The notes beneath the pieces were generated by a model. The model was not told the origin of the DNA and ran no database searches. It worked only from the letters and a program-made list of their open reading frames with translations. This document shows positions 1 through 10,796 of a DNA stretch of 64,000 bases, piece by piece. Made by a program: the position numbers and the translations under genes. Position 1 is the first letter of the stretch, and the number at the start of each line of letters is the position of its first letter. Origin of the DNA: Mixta gaviniae (lineage in GTDB: Bacteria; Pseudomonadota; Gammaproteobacteria; Enterobacterales; Enterobacteriaceae); contig NZ_CP026377.1 of assembly GCF_002953195.1 (NCBI RefSeq), positions 930,001 through 994,000 on the forward strand, given 5' to 3'.

Positions 1-1145
1 GCCAGGTAAAGCGCGCCGTTCAGGCGCTGCTGGCGGCAAAAAGGCCGGTAATGTATGTCGGCGGCGGCGCGATTATCTCCGAATGTGACGGCGAGCTGCG
101 CACCCTGGCGGAGAAGTTACGTCTGCCGGTCACCAACTCGCTGATGGGGCTGGGCGCATTTCCCGGCACCCATCGCCAGAATCTCGGCATGCTCGGCATG
201 CATGGCACCTACGAAGCGAACATGACGATGCATAACGCCGACGTTATCTTCGCCGTGGGCGTGCGTTTCGACGATCGCACCACCAATAACCTGGCGAAAT
301 ATTGCCCTGACGCCACCGTGCTGCATATTGATGTCGACCCGGCCTCGATTTCCAAAACCGTGGCGGCGGATATCCCGGTGGTGGGCGATGCGCGTCAGGT
401 GCTGCAGCAGATGCTGGAACTGCTGCCGGAAGGCGATACGCAGCAGGATTTCGACAGCCTGCGCGACTGGTGGCAGAGCATTGAAGGCTGGCGCGCGCGC
501 AACTGCCTGGCGTTCGATCGCGGCAGCGAAAAAATCAAGCCGCAGGCGGCGATTGAAACCTTGTGGCGCCTGACCAGGGGCGAGGCGTACGTTACCTCGG
601 ATGTGGGTCAGCATCAGATGTTTGCGGCACTCTATTATCCGTTCGATAAGCCGCGCCGCTGGATCAACTCCGGCGGGCTGGGCACCATGGGCTTCGGCCT
701 GCCAGCGGCCATCGGCGTGAAGCTGGCGCTGCCGCAGGAAACCGTGGTCTGTGTGACCGGCGACGGCAGCATTCAGATGAATATTCAGGAACTCTCCACC
801 GCGCTGCAATATAATCTGCCAATTCTGGTGCTTAACCTGAACAACCGCTATCTGGGCATGGTGAAGCAGTGGCAGGACATGATCTATTCCGGTCGCCACT
901 CGCACTCCTATATGGAGTCGCTGCCTGACTTTGTTCGTCTGGCGGAAGCGTACGGCCACGTCGGCATTTCAATTTCCCATCCGGCGGAGCTGGAGGAGAA
1001 GCTGGCGCTGGCGCTGGAAACGGTGGCGAACAACCGGCTGGTGTTTGTCGATGTCAACGTGGACGGCAGCGAACATGTCTACCCGATGCAGATCCGCGGG
1101 GGCAGTATGGATGAAATGTGGTTAAGCAAAACGGAGAGGACATAA
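1..1145 (+). CDS. ilvI: Acetolactate synthase III large subunit (partial, 5' end outside window)
   Basis: Catalytic subunit of acetohydroxyacid synthase III, a ThDP/FAD enzyme that condenses pyruvate to acetolactate (valine, leucine) or with 2-oxobutyrate (isoleucine). The reading frame is open from the first bases, so the start lies upstream and about 380 C-terminal residues are present. The ThDP-binding segment is visible as [10 protein letters not shown] followed by NLNNRYLGM, and the central domain contains GVRFDDR. The C terminus [13 protein letters not shown] is typical of IlvI. The stop is 2 bp before the ilvH ATG, which indicates one operon. I am sure of the family; isozyme III is supported by the following ilvH and cra. 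Confidence 0.97.
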   Translation, partial: QVKRAVQALLAAKRPVMYVGGGAIISECDGELRTLAEKLRLPVTNSLMGLGAFPGTHRQNLGMLGMHGTYEANMTMHNADVIFAVGVRFDDRTTNNLAKYCPDATVLHIDVDPASISKTVAADIPVVGDARQVLQQMLELLPEGDTQQDFDSLRDWWQSIEGWRARNCLAFDRGSEKIKPQAAIETLWRLTRGEAYVTSDVGQHQMFAALYYPFDKPRRWINSGGLGTMGFGLPAAIGVKLALPQETVVCVTGDGSIQMNIQELSTALQYNLPILVLNLNNRYLGMVKQWQDMIYSGRHSHSYMESLPDFVRLAEAYGHVGISISHPAELEEKLALALETVANNRLVFVDVNVDGSEHVYPMQIRGGSMDEMWLSKTERT

Positions 1146-1147
1146 TC

Positions 1148-1639
1148 ATGCGGCGTATTTTATCGGTTCTGCTGGAGAACGAATCCGGCGCATTATCCCG
1201 CGTGGTCGGCCTGTTTTCCCAGCGCGGCTATAACATCGAAAGCCTGACGGTGGCGCCGACCGACGATCCGACGCTATCGCGCATGACCATCCAGACCGTG
1301 GGCGACGAAAAGGCGCTGGAGCAGATCGAAAAGCAGCTGCACAAGCTGGTGGATGTGCTGCGCGTCAGCGAGCTGGGGCAGGGCGCGCATATCGAACGCG
1401 AAATCATGCTGGTGAAGATTCAGGCCAGCGGCTACGCGCGCGAAGAAGTTAAGCGCAGCGCTGAGATTTTCCGCGGACAGATTGTTGATGTCACGCCGAC
1501 GCTTTATACGGTTCAGCTGGCGGGCACCAGCGACAAGCTTGACGCCTTTCTCAATACGCTGCGCGAAGTGGCGGAAATTGTCGAAATCGCGCGTTCCGGC
1601 GTGGTCGGGGTTTCGCGTGGTGACCGGATTATGCGTTAA
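1148..1639 (+). CDS. ilvH: Acetolactate synthase III regulatory subunit
   Basis: Small subunit that activates IlvI and confers feedback inhibition by valine. The protein has 163 residues, the usual IlvH length. The N-terminal ACT domain begins [19 protein letters not shown] and contains the glycine/asparagine region [12 protein letters not shown] that forms the valine site. The C-terminal ACT-like half contains [18 protein letters not shown] chose the ATG at 1148 rather than an upstream in-frame ATG at 1118, because the shorter form matches the family N terminus and has AGAGGA about 7 bp upstream. It follows ilvI by 2 bp and is followed by a terminator. Confidence 0.97.
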   Translation: MRRILSVLLENESGALSRVVGLFSQRGYNIESLTVAPTDDPTLSRMTIQTVGDEKALEQIEKQLHKLVDVLRVSELGQGAHIEREIMLVKIQASGYAREEVKRSAEIFRGQIVDVTPTLYTVQLAGTSDKLDAFLNTLREVAEIVEIARSGVVGVSRGDRIMR

Positions 1640-1670
1640 TCATCTGAAGTGATAATCCATTCTGTTGCTA

Positions 1671-1696
1671 ACCCGGCGTTCTGCCGGGTTTTTTTA
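1671..1696 (+). terminator. Intrinsic terminator of ilvIH
   Basis: The hairpin ACCCGGC-gttct-GCCGGGT is followed by a run of seven T. It lies about 30 bp after the ilvH stop and separates ilvIH from cra. Confidence 0.85.
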
Positions 1697-1833
1697 TTTT
1701 CTGACGCGCCTCATTTTTGCCAGTAAAAGCGGTTGCCCGCTGGCCCTTTCTGCGGTTAGATGTAAAAAAAAGCTTATCCTTAGCCATGCTGCGGCTATTT
1801 TTCGCCTCATGGCGTTAACGATGTGGAGTGATT

Positions 1834-2844
1834 GTGAAACTGGATGAAATAGCGCGTCTTGCCGGTGTGTCGCGCACCACCGCCAGCTATGTCATCAACG
1901 GCAAGGCGAAGCAATATCGTGTCAGCGATAAAACCGTTGAGAAAGTCATGGCTGTGGTGCGCGAGCATAACTATCATCCGAACGCGGTGGCCGCCGGCCT
2001 CAGAGCGGGCAGAACCCGCTCCATCGGTCTGGTGATCCCGGATCTGGAAAATACCAGCTATACGCGCATCGCCAACTATCTGGAACGTCAGGCGCGCCAG
2101 CGCGGCTATCAGCTGCTGATCGCCTGTTCGGAAGATCAGCCGGACAATGAAATGCGCTGTATTGAGCATCTGCTGCAGCGTCAGGTGGATGCGATTATCG
2201 TGTCCACCTCGCTGCCGCCGGAACACCCTTTTTATCAGCGCTGGGCGAATCATTCTCTGCCGATTATTGCGCTCGACCGCGCGCTGGATCGTGAACACTT
2301 CACCAGCGTCGTGGGCGCCGATCAGGAAGATGCGCAGGCGCTGGCGGCTGAATTGCGTCAGCTGCCGATCAATAACGTGCTGTTTATGGGCGCGCTGCCG
2401 GAGCTGTCCGTCAGCTTCCTGCGCGAGATGGGCTTTCGCGAAGCCTGGCAGGGGGATGAACGGCCGATCGATTTCATCTACGCCAACAGCTTTGAACGCG
2501 TGGCCGCCGCCGCGCTGTTTGAAAAGTATCTTGATGAGCATCCGATGCCCGACGCGCTGTTCACCACCTCTTTCGGCCTGCTGCAGGGCGTTATGGACGT
2601 TACGCTGCAGCGTGAAGGACGCCTGCCGACCGAGCTGGCTATCGCCACCTTCGGCGATCATGAACTGCTCGATTTTCTTGAATGCCCGGTGCTGGCGGTG
2701 GCGCAGCGTCATCGTGACGTCGCCGAACGCGTGCTGGAGCTGGTGCTGGCCAGCCTGGATGAGCCGCGCCGGCCGAAACCGGGCTTAACGCGCATTCGCC
2801 GTAATCTGGTGCGGCGCGGTAAATTAAGTCGTAAAGCGCGTTAA
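1834..2844 (+). CDS. cra: Catabolite repressor/activator Cra (FruR)
   Basis: LacI-family regulator that responds to fructose-1-phosphate or fructose-1,6-bisphosphate and switches carbon flow between glycolysis and gluconeogenesis. The 336-residue protein starts [20 protein letters not shown], a helix-turn-helix, followed by the hinge region near residues 50-60 and the sugar-binding core with [16 protein letters not shown] and [12 protein letters not shown]. The start is GTG at 1834: GGAG lies 5 bp upstream, and the family begins at this residue. An in-frame GTG at 1828 would add two residues and overlap the ribosome site. It stands alone, with its own terminator after it. Confidence 0.97.
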   Translation: MKLDEIARLAGVSRTTASYVINGKAKQYRVSDKTVEKVMAVVREHNYHPNAVAAGLRAGRTRSIGLVIPDLENTSYTRIANYLERQARQRGYQLLIACSEDQPDNEMRCIEHLLQRQVDAIIVSTSLPPEHPFYQRWANHSLPIIALDRALDREHFTSVVGADQEDAQALAAELRQLPINNVLFMGALPELSVSFLREMGFREAWQGDERPIDFIYANSFERVAAAALFEKYLDEHPMPDALFTTSFGLLQGVMDVTLQREGRLPTELAIATFGDHELLDFLECPVLAVAQRHRDVAERVLELVLASLDEPRRPKPGLTRIRRNLVRRGKLSRKAR

Positions 2845-2856
2845 TAACCACCGGAC

Positions 2857-2881
2857 AAAGGCAGCGCAGGCTGCCTTTTTT
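2857..2881 (+). terminator. Intrinsic terminator of cra
   Basis: AAAGGCAGC-gca-GGCTGCCTTTTT forms a hairpin with a T run 12 bp after the cra stop. Confidence 0.8.
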
Positions 2882-3290
2882 ACATCTTTAAATATTTTCG
2901 CTTTTAAAATAGCCAATAATAACCACCGCTATTATTCCGGCGAGCCGGGAAGCCTATTAAGTAAATTAAAGTAAATCGGTGGAAATGTTTTTAACGATTC
3001 ACCGACGTTTTTATTATGTTATTGATAATGACGCGCCATACCGCGCCGCGCGCGGCTTACAGACCGCCTTTTTATCGGAATGACCCTAAAATGTCGCCGC
3101 TGTCGCAAACTTCAGTGCTTTCGTGAGATTAATAAAAAGTGCGTTCTTTTTGCGCAATCTATTTGCCGTCGCGATTTTTTTACCACTATTCATCGGTTTA
3201 TTTTTTGCCGCGCGTTAGCCGAAAGGTCATTTTTAAGCTGACGGCTTTTGATCACCCTGAGAAATAATCCCGCCTGGCTCATTGCGTAGC
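2882..3290. other. Intergenic region between cra and mraZ
   Basis: About 400 bp without a supported gene. It is more AT-rich than the flanking genes. I found no ORF with a credible ribosome site and no repeat. A gap in this place is normal before the dcw cluster. Confidence 0.6.
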
Positions 3291-3351
3291 TTGACAATGA
3301 TTTCCTCCGCTCCGTAAACTCCTTTCGTGGGAATTTGTGGGGTAAAGTGGC
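3291..3351 (+). promoter_or_regulatory. Pmra promoter with three MraZ-type operator repeats
   Basis: A sigma70-like promoter has -35 TTGACA at 3291-3296 and -10 TAAACT at 3315-3320 (18-bp spacer). Immediately downstream are three direct repeats at exact 10-bp spacing: GTGGG at 3327, GTGGG at 3337 and GTGGC at 3347. Repeats of this kind bind MraZ, which represses its own operon (established for E. coli). The first dcw gene begins 30 bp further on. Confidence 0.85.
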
Positions 3352-3381
3352 AAAAAAGGGTAACTGAGGGCATTAGCTGAC

Positions 3382-3840
3382 ATGTTTCGTGGCGCAACCT
3401 TAGTCAACCTCGATAGCAAAGGGCGGCTGGCCGTGCCCACGCGTTATCGCGAAACGCTGATTGAGGAATCTGAAGGCCAGATGGTTTGCACCATTGACCT
3501 CCATCAGCCCTGCCTGCTGCTCTATACCTTACCCCAGTGGGAAATTATTGAACAAAAACTATCTCGTTTATCCAGCATGAACCCCGCAGAGCGTCGCGTG
3601 CAGCGACTGCTGTTGGGACATGCAAGCGAGTGTCAGATGGACAGTGCCGGCCGACTGCTGCTCGCCAGCACGCTGCGCCAACATGCCAGTCTGACAAAAG
3701 AAGTGATGCTGGTTGGACAGTTTAATAAGTTTGAACTGTGGGATGAACAGACCTGGTATCAACAAGTCAGGGAAGATATTGACGCTGAGCAAGCCGCTCA
3801 GGAGCCGCTTTCAGAGCGGTTGCAGGATTTGTCGCTATAG
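3382..3840 (+). CDS. mraZ: Transcriptional regulator MraZ
   Basis: AbrB-like ring-forming DNA-binding protein and first gene of the division and cell-wall cluster. The 152-residue protein contains two tandem SpoVT/AbrB-like domains; the signatures are [10 protein letters not shown] near residue 15 and [12 protein letters not shown] near residue 88. It represses its own promoter through the GTGGG repeats just upstream and is counteracted by RsmH in E. coli. rsmH begins 2 bp after its stop, so the two are cotranscribed. Confidence 0.97.
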   Translation: MFRGATLVNLDSKGRLAVPTRYRETLIEESEGQMVCTIDLHQPCLLLYTLPQWEIIEQKLSRLSSMNPAERRVQRLLLGHASECQMDSAGRLLLASTLRQHASLTKEVMLVGQFNKFELWDEQTWYQQVREDIDAEQAAQEPLSERLQDLSL

Positions 3841-3842
3841 CT

Positions 3843-4784
3843 ATGCAGGATAATTATATACATACCACGGTGCTGTTGGATGAAGCCGTCAACGCGCTCA
3901 ACATCAAAGAAGACGGCATTTACATCGACGGTACCTTTGGTCGGGGCGGACACTCGCGCCTGATCCTCTCCCAGCTGGGAGAGCAGGGCAGGCTGTTCGC
4001 CATTGACCGCGACCCGCAGGCTATCGCCGCCGCCGCCGCGATCGACGATCCGCGCTTCACTATTATTCATGGCCCCTTTTCGGCGCTGGCGGAATATGTC
4101 GAGGCGCGTGGCTTAACCGGCAAGGTAGACGGCATTCTTCTTGACCTGGGCGTCTCTTCGCCGCAGCTGGATGACGCCGAGCGCGGCTTCTCCTTTATGC
4201 GCGACGGGCCGCTCGATATGCGCATGGATCCCACGCGCGGCCTCTCCGCCGCCGAATGGCTGCTGCAGGCGGAAGAGAACGATATCGCCTTTGTGCTGAA
4301 GACTTATGGCGAAGAGCGTTTCGCCAAACGTATTGCGCGCGCCATCGTCGAACGCAATCGTCTGCAGCCGATGACGCGCACTAAAGAGCTGGCGGAGGTG
4401 ATTGCCGCCGCGACGCCGATAAAGGATAAGTTCAAGCATCCGGCGACGCGCAGCTTTCAGGCAATCCGTATCTGGGTCAACAGCGAGCTGGAAGAGATTG
4501 AGCAGGCGCTGAAAGGCACGCTGACGGCGCTGGCGCCCGGCGGACGCCTCTCTATCATCAGCTTCCATTCGCTGGAAGATCGGCTGGTGAAGCGCTTTAT
4601 GCGCGAGCAGAGCCGCGGGCCGCAGGTGCCGGCCGGGCTGCCGATGACCGAAGCGCAGCTGCAGAAGCTTGGCGGCCGCCATCTGAAGGCGCTCGGCAAG
4701 ATGATGCCGGGCGAAGCGGAAGTTGCTGAAAACCCACGCGCGCGCAGTTCGGTGCTGCGTATAGCGGAGAGAACGGCATCATGA
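3843..4784 (+). CDS. rsmH: 16S rRNA m4C1402 methyltransferase
   Basis: AdoMet-dependent enzyme (MraW) that methylates N4 of C1402 in the ribosomal P site. The 313 residues match the family length. The AdoMet-binding segment is [16 protein letters not shown] near residue 27; [12 protein letters not shown] and [15 protein letters not shown] are the other family signatures. Its stop overlaps the ftsL start by 4 bp (ATGA), so translation is probably coupled. Confidence 0.97.
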   Translation: MQDNYIHTTVLLDEAVNALNIKEDGIYIDGTFGRGGHSRLILSQLGEQGRLFAIDRDPQAIAAAAAIDDPRFTIIHGPFSALAEYVEARGLTGKVDGILLDLGVSSPQLDDAERGFSFMRDGPLDMRMDPTRGLSAAEWLLQAEENDIAFVLKTYGEERFAKRIARAIVERNRLQPMTRTKELAEVIAAATPIKDKFKHPATRSFQAIRIWVNSELEEIEQALKGTLTALAPGGRLSIISFHSLEDRLVKRFMREQSRGPQVPAGLPMTEAQLQKLGGRHLKALGKMMPGEAEVAENPRARSSVLRIAERTAS

Positions 4785-5101
4785 TCGGAAATGAGCGGCA
4801 CAGCCTGCCCGGCGTTATCGGCGGCGATCTGCTGCGTCACGGCAAGATCCCGCTGCTGTTGCTGATCGCCGTGCTGGTATCGGCCGTTCTGGTGGTGACC
4901 ACGGCGCATAAAACCCGCCTGCTGACGGCGCAGCGCGAGCAGCTGGTGCTGGAGCGCGACGCGCTGGATATCGAGTGGCGCAACCTGATTTTGGAAGAGA
5001 ACGCGCTGGGCGACCACAGCCGCGTTGAGCGCACGGCGACGGAAAAACTGCAGATGCAGCATGTCGATCCGGCACAGGAAAATATTGTGGTACAGCAATA
5101 A
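4781..5101 (+). CDS. ftsL: Cell division protein FtsL
   Basis: Small bitopic divisome protein that forms the FtsQLB complex and links it to FtsWI activation. The 106 residues comprise a short cytoplasmic tail, a membrane helix at about 23-42 ([20 protein letters not shown]) and a periplasmic coiled coil at about 45-95 that ends in a relaxed heptad pattern. Length is slightly below E. coli (121), the difference being at the N terminus. It overlaps rsmH by 4 bp and is followed by ftsI after 15 bp. Confidence 0.94.
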   Translation: MIGNERHSLPGVIGGDLLRHGKIPLLLLIAVLVSAVLVVTTAHKTRLLTAQREQLVLERDALDIEWRNLILEENALGDHSRVERTATEKLQMQHVDPAQENIVVQQ

Positions 5102-5116
5102 GGAATCCCGGACTCC

Positions 5117-6883
5117 ATGAGATCCGCAACCAAAGCGCTTAAGTTGAAAAAACAGGAAGATCAGGCCAGCTTTGTCAGCTGGCGTTTTGCGTTGCTGTGC
5201 GGCGGTATCTTCCTGGCGCTGGTGGGATTAATGATGCGCGTCGCCTGGCTGCAGGTGATTAAACCCGACCGCCTGGTGCGCGAAGGGGATATGCGCTCGC
5301 TGCGCGTACAGGCGATCCCTACCGCACGTGGCATGATTACTGACCGCGCCGGCCGTCCGCTGGCGGTAAGCGTGCCGGTAAACGCCATCTGGGCGGACCC
5401 GAAAGAGCTGCATGACCACGGCGGCGTGACGCTCGATAGCCGCTGGCAGGCGCTGGCCGATGCGCTTTCCGTACCGCTCGATCAGCTGGCGAGCCGCGTC
5501 AATGCCAACCCGAAAGGCCGTTTCGTCTACCTGGCGCGCCAGGTCAACCCGGCGATTGGCGATTACATCAAAAAACTCAAGCTGCCCGGCATTCATCTGC
5601 GCGAAGAGTCGCGCCGCTACTATCCCGCCGGCCAGGTCACTTCCCATCTTATCGGCTTCACCAATATCGATGGCCAGGGCATCGAAGGGGTGGAAAAAAG
5701 CTTCGACCGCTGGCTGACCGGCCAGCCGGGCGAGCGGACGGTGCGTAAAGACCGCTACGGCCGCGTGATTGAAGATATCTCCTCCGTCGATAGCCAGGCG
5801 GCACACAACCTGGCGCTCAGCATCGATGAACGCCTGCAGGCGCTGGTCTATCGCGAGCTGAATAACGCCGTCGCTTTCAACAAGGCGGAGTCGGGCACCG
5901 CGGTGCTGGTGGATGTTAACACCGGCGAAGTGTTGGCGATGGCCAACAGCCCCGCTTATAACCCGAACAACCTCAGCAACACGCCGAAAGATGTGATGCG
6001 CAACCGCGCTATCACCGACATCTTCGAGCCGGGCTCCACCGTCAAGCCGATGGTGGTGATGACCGCTCTGCAGCGCGGCGTCGTGCGGGAAAATAGCGTT
6101 CTGAACACCATTCCTTACCGCGTCAACGGCCATGAAATCAAGGACGTCGCGCGCTATAACGAACTCACCCTTACCGGGATTTTGCAGAAGTCGAGTAACG
6201 TCGGGGTATCAAAACTGGCGTTAGCGATGCCCTCCTCAGCGCTAGTGGAAACATATTCACGCTTTGGGCTGGGCAAACCAACCAATCTGGGGTTGGTCGG
6301 GGAAAGCAGTGGCCTGTATCCCCAAAAACAAAGGTGGTCCGATATTGAAAGGGCCACCTTCTCTTTCGGCTATGGGCTGATGGTGACCCCGCTCCAGCTG
6401 GCGCGCGTTTACGCCACCGTCGGTAGCTATGGCGTGGCGCGTCCGCTCTCTATTACCAAAGTTGACCCGCCGGTTCCGGGCGAGCGCGTCTTTCCTGAGC
6501 AGCTGGTGAAAACCGTGGTGCATATGATGGAAAGCGTGGCGCTGCCGGGCGGCGGCGGCGTGAAGGCGGCGATCAAAGGCTATCGTATCGCGATTAAAAC
6601 CGGTACCGCGAAGAAGGTCGGTCCCGACGGCCGCTATGTGAACAAATATATCGCCTATACCGCCGGCGTGGCGCCCGCCAGCCATCCGCGCTTTGCGCTG
6701 GTGGTGGTAATTAACGATCCGCAGGCGGGTAAATATTACGGCGGCGCCGTGTCGGCGCCGGTGTTCGGCGCCATCATGGGCGGCGTGTTGCGCACCATGA
6801 ATATTGAACCGGATGCGCTGCCGGTTGGTGAAAAGAATGAGTTGGTTAACAACAAGAAAGAGGGATCAAGTGACAGATCGTAA
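5117..6883 (+). CDS. ftsI: Septal peptidoglycan transpeptidase FtsI (PBP3)
   Basis: Class B penicillin-binding protein that cross-links septal peptidoglycan together with FtsW. The 588 residues contain an N-terminal membrane anchor at about 22-42, a pedestal domain, and the transpeptidase domain. The catalytic motifs are in place: SxxK as GSTVKP (Ser307, Lys310), SSN in QKSSNVG near 359, and KTGT in AIKTGTAKK near 494. About 200 bp in the transpeptidase region use rare codons, unlike the rest of the gene (see findings). The last 14 bp overlap the murE start. Confidence 0.97.
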   Translation: MRSATKALKLKKQEDQASFVSWRFALLCGGIFLALVGLMMRVAWLQVIKPDRLVREGDMRSLRVQAIPTARGMITDRAGRPLAVSVPVNAIWADPKELHDHGGVTLDSRWQALADALSVPLDQLASRVNANPKGRFVYLARQVNPAIGDYIKKLKLPGIHLREESRRYYPAGQVTSHLIGFTNIDGQGIEGVEKSFDRWLTGQPGERTVRKDRYGRVIEDISSVDSQAAHNLALSIDERLQALVYRELNNAVAFNKAESGTAVLVDVNTGEVLAMANSPAYNPNNLSNTPKDVMRNRAITDIFEPGSTVKPMVVMTALQRGVVRENSVLNTIPYRVNGHEIKDVARYNELTLTGILQKSSNVGVSKLALAMPSSALVETYSRFGLGKPTNLGLVGESSGLYPQKQRWSDIERATFSFGYGLMVTPLQLARVYATVGSYGVARPLSITKVDPPVPGERVFPEQLVKTVVHMMESVALPGGGGVKAAIKGYRIAIKTGTAKKVGPDGRYVNKYIAYTAGVAPASHPRFALVVVINDPQAGKYYGGAVSAPVFGAIMGGVLRTMNIEPDALPVGEKNELVNNKKEGSSDRS

Positions 6884-8357
6884 CTTGCGCGACTTACTGG
6901 CTCCGTGGGTGCCTGGCGCGCCGGAGCGTCCGCTTCGTGAAATGACCCTGGACAGCCGCGTGGCGGCGTCCGGCGATCTGTTTGTGGCTGTCGCAGGCCA
7001 TAGCGTTGATGGGCGACGTTTTATTCCTCAGGCTATCGCGCAGGGCGTGTCAGCGGTGATCGCTGAAGCCGAAGGCGAAGCAGAGGATGGTGAAATCCGT
7101 GAAATGCACGGCGTGCCGGTGATCTATCTGGCCCAGCTACCGCAGCGGCTCTCCGCGCTGGCGGGGCGCTTCTATCAGCAGCCGGCGGAAAAGCTGCGCT
7201 TAATCGGCGTGACCGGTACCAACGGCAAAACCACCACCACCCAGCTGCTGGCGCAGTGGGCGAACCTGCTGGGCGAAACCGGCGCGGTGATGGGCACCGT
7301 TGGCAATGGCCTCTACGGCCGTCTGGTGCCGACGGAAAATACCACCGGATCGGCGGTTGATGTACAGCAGGTGCTGGATGCGCTGGCAGGGCAGGGCGCG
7401 ACCGTGGCGGCAATGGAGGTCTCCTCGCACGGCCTGGTGCAGCATCGCGTCGCGGCGCTGCCTTTCGCCGCCGCCGTGTTTACCAACCTGAGCCGCGATC
7501 ATCTCGATTATCACGGCGATATGACGCGTTATGAGTCGGCCAAATGGCTGCTGTTCTCTGAACACCAGGTGGGCGAAGCGATCATTAACGCCGATGACGA
7601 AGTCGGCCGCCGCTGGCTGGCGAAGCTGCCCGATGCGGTCGCGGTTACGATGGAAAATAACCTGCTACCCGACAGCCACAACCGCTGGCTGAAGGCGACA
7701 TCGGTGCGCTATCACGATAACGGCGCAACGGTTAGCTTCAGCTCCAGCTGGGGCGACGGCGAGCTGGACAGCCGCCTGATGGGCGCCTTTAACGTCAGCA
7801 ACCTGCTGCTGGCGCTGGCGACGCTGCTGGCGCTGGGCTACCCGCTGGCGCAGCTGATCGCCAGCGCGCGTCAGCTGCAGCCGGTATGCGGACGCATGGA
7901 GGTCTTCAGCGCGCCGGATAAGCCGACGGTGGTGGTCGATTACGCGCATACGCCTGACGCGCTGGAAAAAGCGCTGGAGGCGGCACGTCTGCACTGCAAA
8001 GGGCAGCTGTGGTGCGTCTTTGGCTGCGGCGGCGACCGTGATAAAGGCAAGCGCCCGTTAATGGGGGCGATTGCCGAGCAGTGCGCGGACGTGGTGGTCA
8101 TTACTGACGATAACCCGCGCAGCGAAGATCCCGCGGCGATTGTGAACGACATTCTGAGCGGCCTGCTCGACCCGGGCCGCGCCCGTGTCATGGCGGGGCG
8201 TGCGCAGGCGGTGACCAATACCATCATGCAGGCGCAGCCGCAGGATATCGTCGTGGTGGCGGGCAAAGGCCATGAGGATTACCAGATTATCGGCAATCGT
8301 CGTCTCGATTATTCTGACCGGGTAACCGTCGCGCGTCTGCTGGGGGTGGTGGCATGA
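6870..8357 (+). CDS. murE: UDP-MurNAc-tripeptide synthetase (meso-DAP adding)
   Basis: Cytoplasmic Mur ligase that adds meso-diaminopimelate to UDP-MurNAc-L-Ala-D-Glu using ATP. The start is GTG at 6870, inside the ftsI 3' end, with GAGG 7-8 bp upstream. This gives 495 residues, the E. coli length; an in-frame ATG at 6804 would lie deep inside ftsI. The P-loop [12 protein letters not shown] is near residue 110. The DNPR motif that selects meso-DAP is present as [10 protein letters not shown] near residue 413, which fits a Gram-negative DAP-type wall. Confidence 0.97.
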   Translation: MTDRNLRDLLAPWVPGAPERPLREMTLDSRVAASGDLFVAVAGHSVDGRRFIPQAIAQGVSAVIAEAEGEAEDGEIREMHGVPVIYLAQLPQRLSALAGRFYQQPAEKLRLIGVTGTNGKTTTTQLLAQWANLLGETGAVMGTVGNGLYGRLVPTENTTGSAVDVQQVLDALAGQGATVAAMEVSSHGLVQHRVAALPFAAAVFTNLSRDHLDYHGDMTRYESAKWLLFSEHQVGEAIINADDEVGRRWLAKLPDAVAVTMENNLLPDSHNRWLKATSVRYHDNGATVSFSSSWGDGELDSRLMGAFNVSNLLLALATLLALGYPLAQLIASARQLQPVCGRMEVFSAPDKPTVVVDYAHTPDALEKALEAARLHCKGQLWCVFGCGGDRDKGKRPLMGAIAEQCADVVVITDDNPRSEDPAAIVNDILSGLLDPGRARVMAGRAQAVTNTIMQAQPQDIVVVAGKGHEDYQIIGNRRLDYSDRVTVARLLGVVA

Positions 8358-9718
8358 TCACACTTTCCCTGGAGACCCTGGCGCAGGTGACTAACGGTAC
8401 CTTAGTCGGCAACGGCGACGGCGCGATTAGCGACGTCACCACCGACACCCGCAAAGTGACGCCGGGCTGTTTGTTTATCGCGCTGCAGGGCGAACGCTTC
8501 GACGCGCATGATTTTGCCGACCAGGCCATTGCCAGCGGCGCGGCAGCATTATTAGTGAGTAAGCGCTTGCAAGTTAACGTGCCGCAGGTAGTGGTCAGCG
8601 ATACGCGCATCGCCTTGGGGCAGCTGGCTGCCTGGGTGCGTCAGCAGGTGAAAACCCGCGTAGTGGCGCTGACCGGCTCCTCCGGTAAAACCTCAGTCAA
8701 AGAGATGACTGCTGCAATTCTGCGTCAGTGCGGCGAGACCCTCTATACCGCCGGCAACCTGAACAATGACATCGGCGTGCCGCTGACGCTGCTGCGCCTG
8801 ACCGACGCGCACCAGTATGCGGTTATCGAGCTGGGCGCCAACCATCAGGGCGAAATCGCCTGGACCACAAGCTTAACGCGTCCGGAAAGCGCGCTGGTGA
8901 ATAACCTGGCGGCCGCGCATCTGGAAGGGTTCGGCTCGCTGGCTGGCGTAGCGAAAGCCAAAGGCGAAATTTTCCTTGGCCTGCCGGAAAACGGCACGGC
9001 GATCATTAACCTCGACAGCAACGACTGGCCGCGCTGGCAGGATCTGCTGACGCAGCAGCGTGTCTGGCGCTTCTCCGGTACCGCAGACGCACAGGCGGAC
9101 TTTTACGCCACCGACGTCGCGGTTAACCCGCAGGGCACCACCTTTACGCTGCATACGCCGCAGGGCGCGCTGGCGGTTACGCTGCCGCTGCCGGGACGAC
9201 ATAACATTGCTAACGCGCTGGCCGCCAGCGCGCTGGCCTTATCGGTAGGCGCTCCGCTGGAGGCGATAGCGCAGGGTCTGGCGACGCTGAAAGCGGTGCC
9301 GGGACGTCTGTTCCCGGTCGCGCTGGGCCCGCAGAAGCTGCTGCTGGACGACAGCTACAACGCCAATGTCGGTTCGATGACTGCCGCCGCGCAGGTACTG
9401 GGCGAGATGCCGGGCTATCGCGTGATGGTGACCGGGGATATGGCAGAGCTGGGTGATGAGGCGGTGGCATGCCATCGCGAAGTGGGCGAGGCCGCGCGCA
9501 AGGCGGGCATCGATAAAGTGCTGAGCGTGGGCGTATTGAGCCAGCAGATCAGCGACGCCAGCGGCGCGGGCGAACACTTCAGCGACAAAGCTGCCCTGGT
9601 GGCGCGCCTCCGGACGCTGCTTGCAGAGCATCAGGTGATTACTGTTTTAGTTAAAGGTTCTCGTAGTGCCGCCATGGAGCAGGTAGTACAAACCTTACAG
9701 GAGAAAGGAACATGTTAG
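8354..9718 (+). CDS. murF: UDP-MurNAc-tripeptide:D-Ala-D-Ala ligase
   Basis: Last cytoplasmic Mur ligase; it adds the D-Ala-D-Ala dipeptide made by Ddl. The 454 residues carry the N-terminal UDP-binding domain, the P-loop [14 protein letters not shown] near 107, and the C-terminal ligase domain with [13 protein letters not shown]. It overlaps murE by 4 bp (ATGA) and mraY by 7 bp. Confidence 0.97.
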   Translation: MITLSLETLAQVTNGTLVGNGDGAISDVTTDTRKVTPGCLFIALQGERFDAHDFADQAIASGAAALLVSKRLQVNVPQVVVSDTRIALGQLAAWVRQQVKTRVVALTGSSGKTSVKEMTAAILRQCGETLYTAGNLNNDIGVPLTLLRLTDAHQYAVIELGANHQGEIAWTTSLTRPESALVNNLAAAHLEGFGSLAGVAKAKGEIFLGLPENGTAIINLDSNDWPRWQDLLTQQRVWRFSGTADAQADFYATDVAVNPQGTTFTLHTPQGALAVTLPLPGRHNIANALAASALALSVGAPLEAIAQGLATLKAVPGRLFPVALGPQKLLLDDSYNANVGSMTAAAQVLGEMPGYRVMVTGDMAELGDEAVACHREVGEAARKAGIDKVLSVGVLSQQISDASGAGEHFSDKAALVARLRTLLAEHQVITVLVKGSRSAAMEQVVQTLQEKGTC

Positions 9719-10794
9719 TCTGGCTGGCCGAACATCTGGTCGCTTTTTATTCCGGCTTTAACGTCTTTTCCTATTTGACGTTTCGCGCCATCGTCAGCCT
9801 GCTGACCGCGCTGTTTATTTCACTCTGGATGGGCCCGCGCCTGATCGCCTGGCTGCAAAAGCTGCAGATCGGGCAGGTTGTGCGCAGCGAAGGCCCGGAG
9901 TCGCACTTCAGCAAGCGCGGCACGCCGACCATGGGCGGCATTATGATCCTGACCTCCATCACCATCTCGGTGCTGATGTGGGCCTATCCCTCTAACCCCT
10001 ATGTCTGGTGCGTGCTGACGGTACTGGTCGGCTATGGCATCGTCGGGTTCGTCGATGACTACCGCAAAGTGGTGCGCAAAGATACCAAAGGGCTGATCGC
10101 CCGCTGGAAATATTTCTGGCAGTCGCTGATTGCGCTGGCGGTAGCCTTCGCGATGTACGCCGTGGGCAAAGATACGCCGGCGACGCAGCTGGTGGTGCCG
10201 TTTTTCAAAGATATTATGCCGCAGCTGGGGCTGCTCTATATCCTGCTCGCCTATTTCGTGATCGTCGGCACCAGCAACGCGGTTAACCTGACCGACGGCC
10301 TGGACGGGCTGGCGATTATGCCGACGGTGTTCGTTGCGGCGGGCTTTGCGCTGGTTGCCTGGGCCACCGGCAACATGAACTTCGCCGGCTACCTGCATAT
10401 TCCCTATCTGCGCCACGCCGGCGAGCTGGTGATTGTCTGCACCGCGATCGTTGGCGCCGGGCTGGGCTTCCTGTGGTTTAACACCTATCCCGCTCAGGTC
10501 TTTATGGGCGACGTTGGCTCGCTGGCGTTGGGCGGCGCGCTGGGCACCATCGCCGTGCTGCTGCGTCAGGAGTTTTTGCTGGTGATTATGGGCGGCGTGT
10601 TCGTGGTGGAGACGCTCTCGGTGATCCTGCAGGTGGGATCGTTCAAGCTGCGCGGCCAGCGTATTTTCCGTATGGCGCCGATCCATCACCACTATGAACT
10701 GAAAGGCTGGCCGGAGCCGCGCGTGATCGTGCGTTTCTGGATCATTTCGCTGATGCTGGTGCTGATTGGCCTGGCAACCCTTAAGGTGCGTTAA
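9712..10794 (+). CDS. mraY: Phospho-MurNAc-pentapeptide translocase MraY
   Basis: Integral inner-membrane enzyme that transfers phospho-MurNAc-pentapeptide to undecaprenyl phosphate, giving lipid I. The 360 residues form about ten membrane helices. Family signatures are the Mg-binding DDYRKV near 115, TDGLDGLA near 192 and the HIHHHYE-type loop seen as [12 protein letters not shown] near 322. A 7-bp overlap with murF and a 2-bp gap to murD place it firmly in the operon. Confidence 0.98.
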   Translation: MLVWLAEHLVAFYSGFNVFSYLTFRAIVSLLTALFISLWMGPRLIAWLQKLQIGQVVRSEGPESHFSKRGTPTMGGIMILTSITISVLMWAYPSNPYVWCVLTVLVGYGIVGFVDDYRKVVRKDTKGLIARWKYFWQSLIALAVAFAMYAVGKDTPATQLVVPFFKDIMPQLGLLYILLAYFVIVGTSNAVNLTDGLDGLAIMPTVFVAAGFALVAWATGNMNFAGYLHIPYLRHAGELVIVCTAIVGAGLGFLWFNTYPAQVFMGDVGSLALGGALGTIAVLLRQEFLLVIMGGVFVVETLSVILQVGSFKLRGQRIFRMAPIHHHYELKGWPEPRVIVRFWIISLMLVLIGLATLKVR

Positions 10795-10796
10795 TT

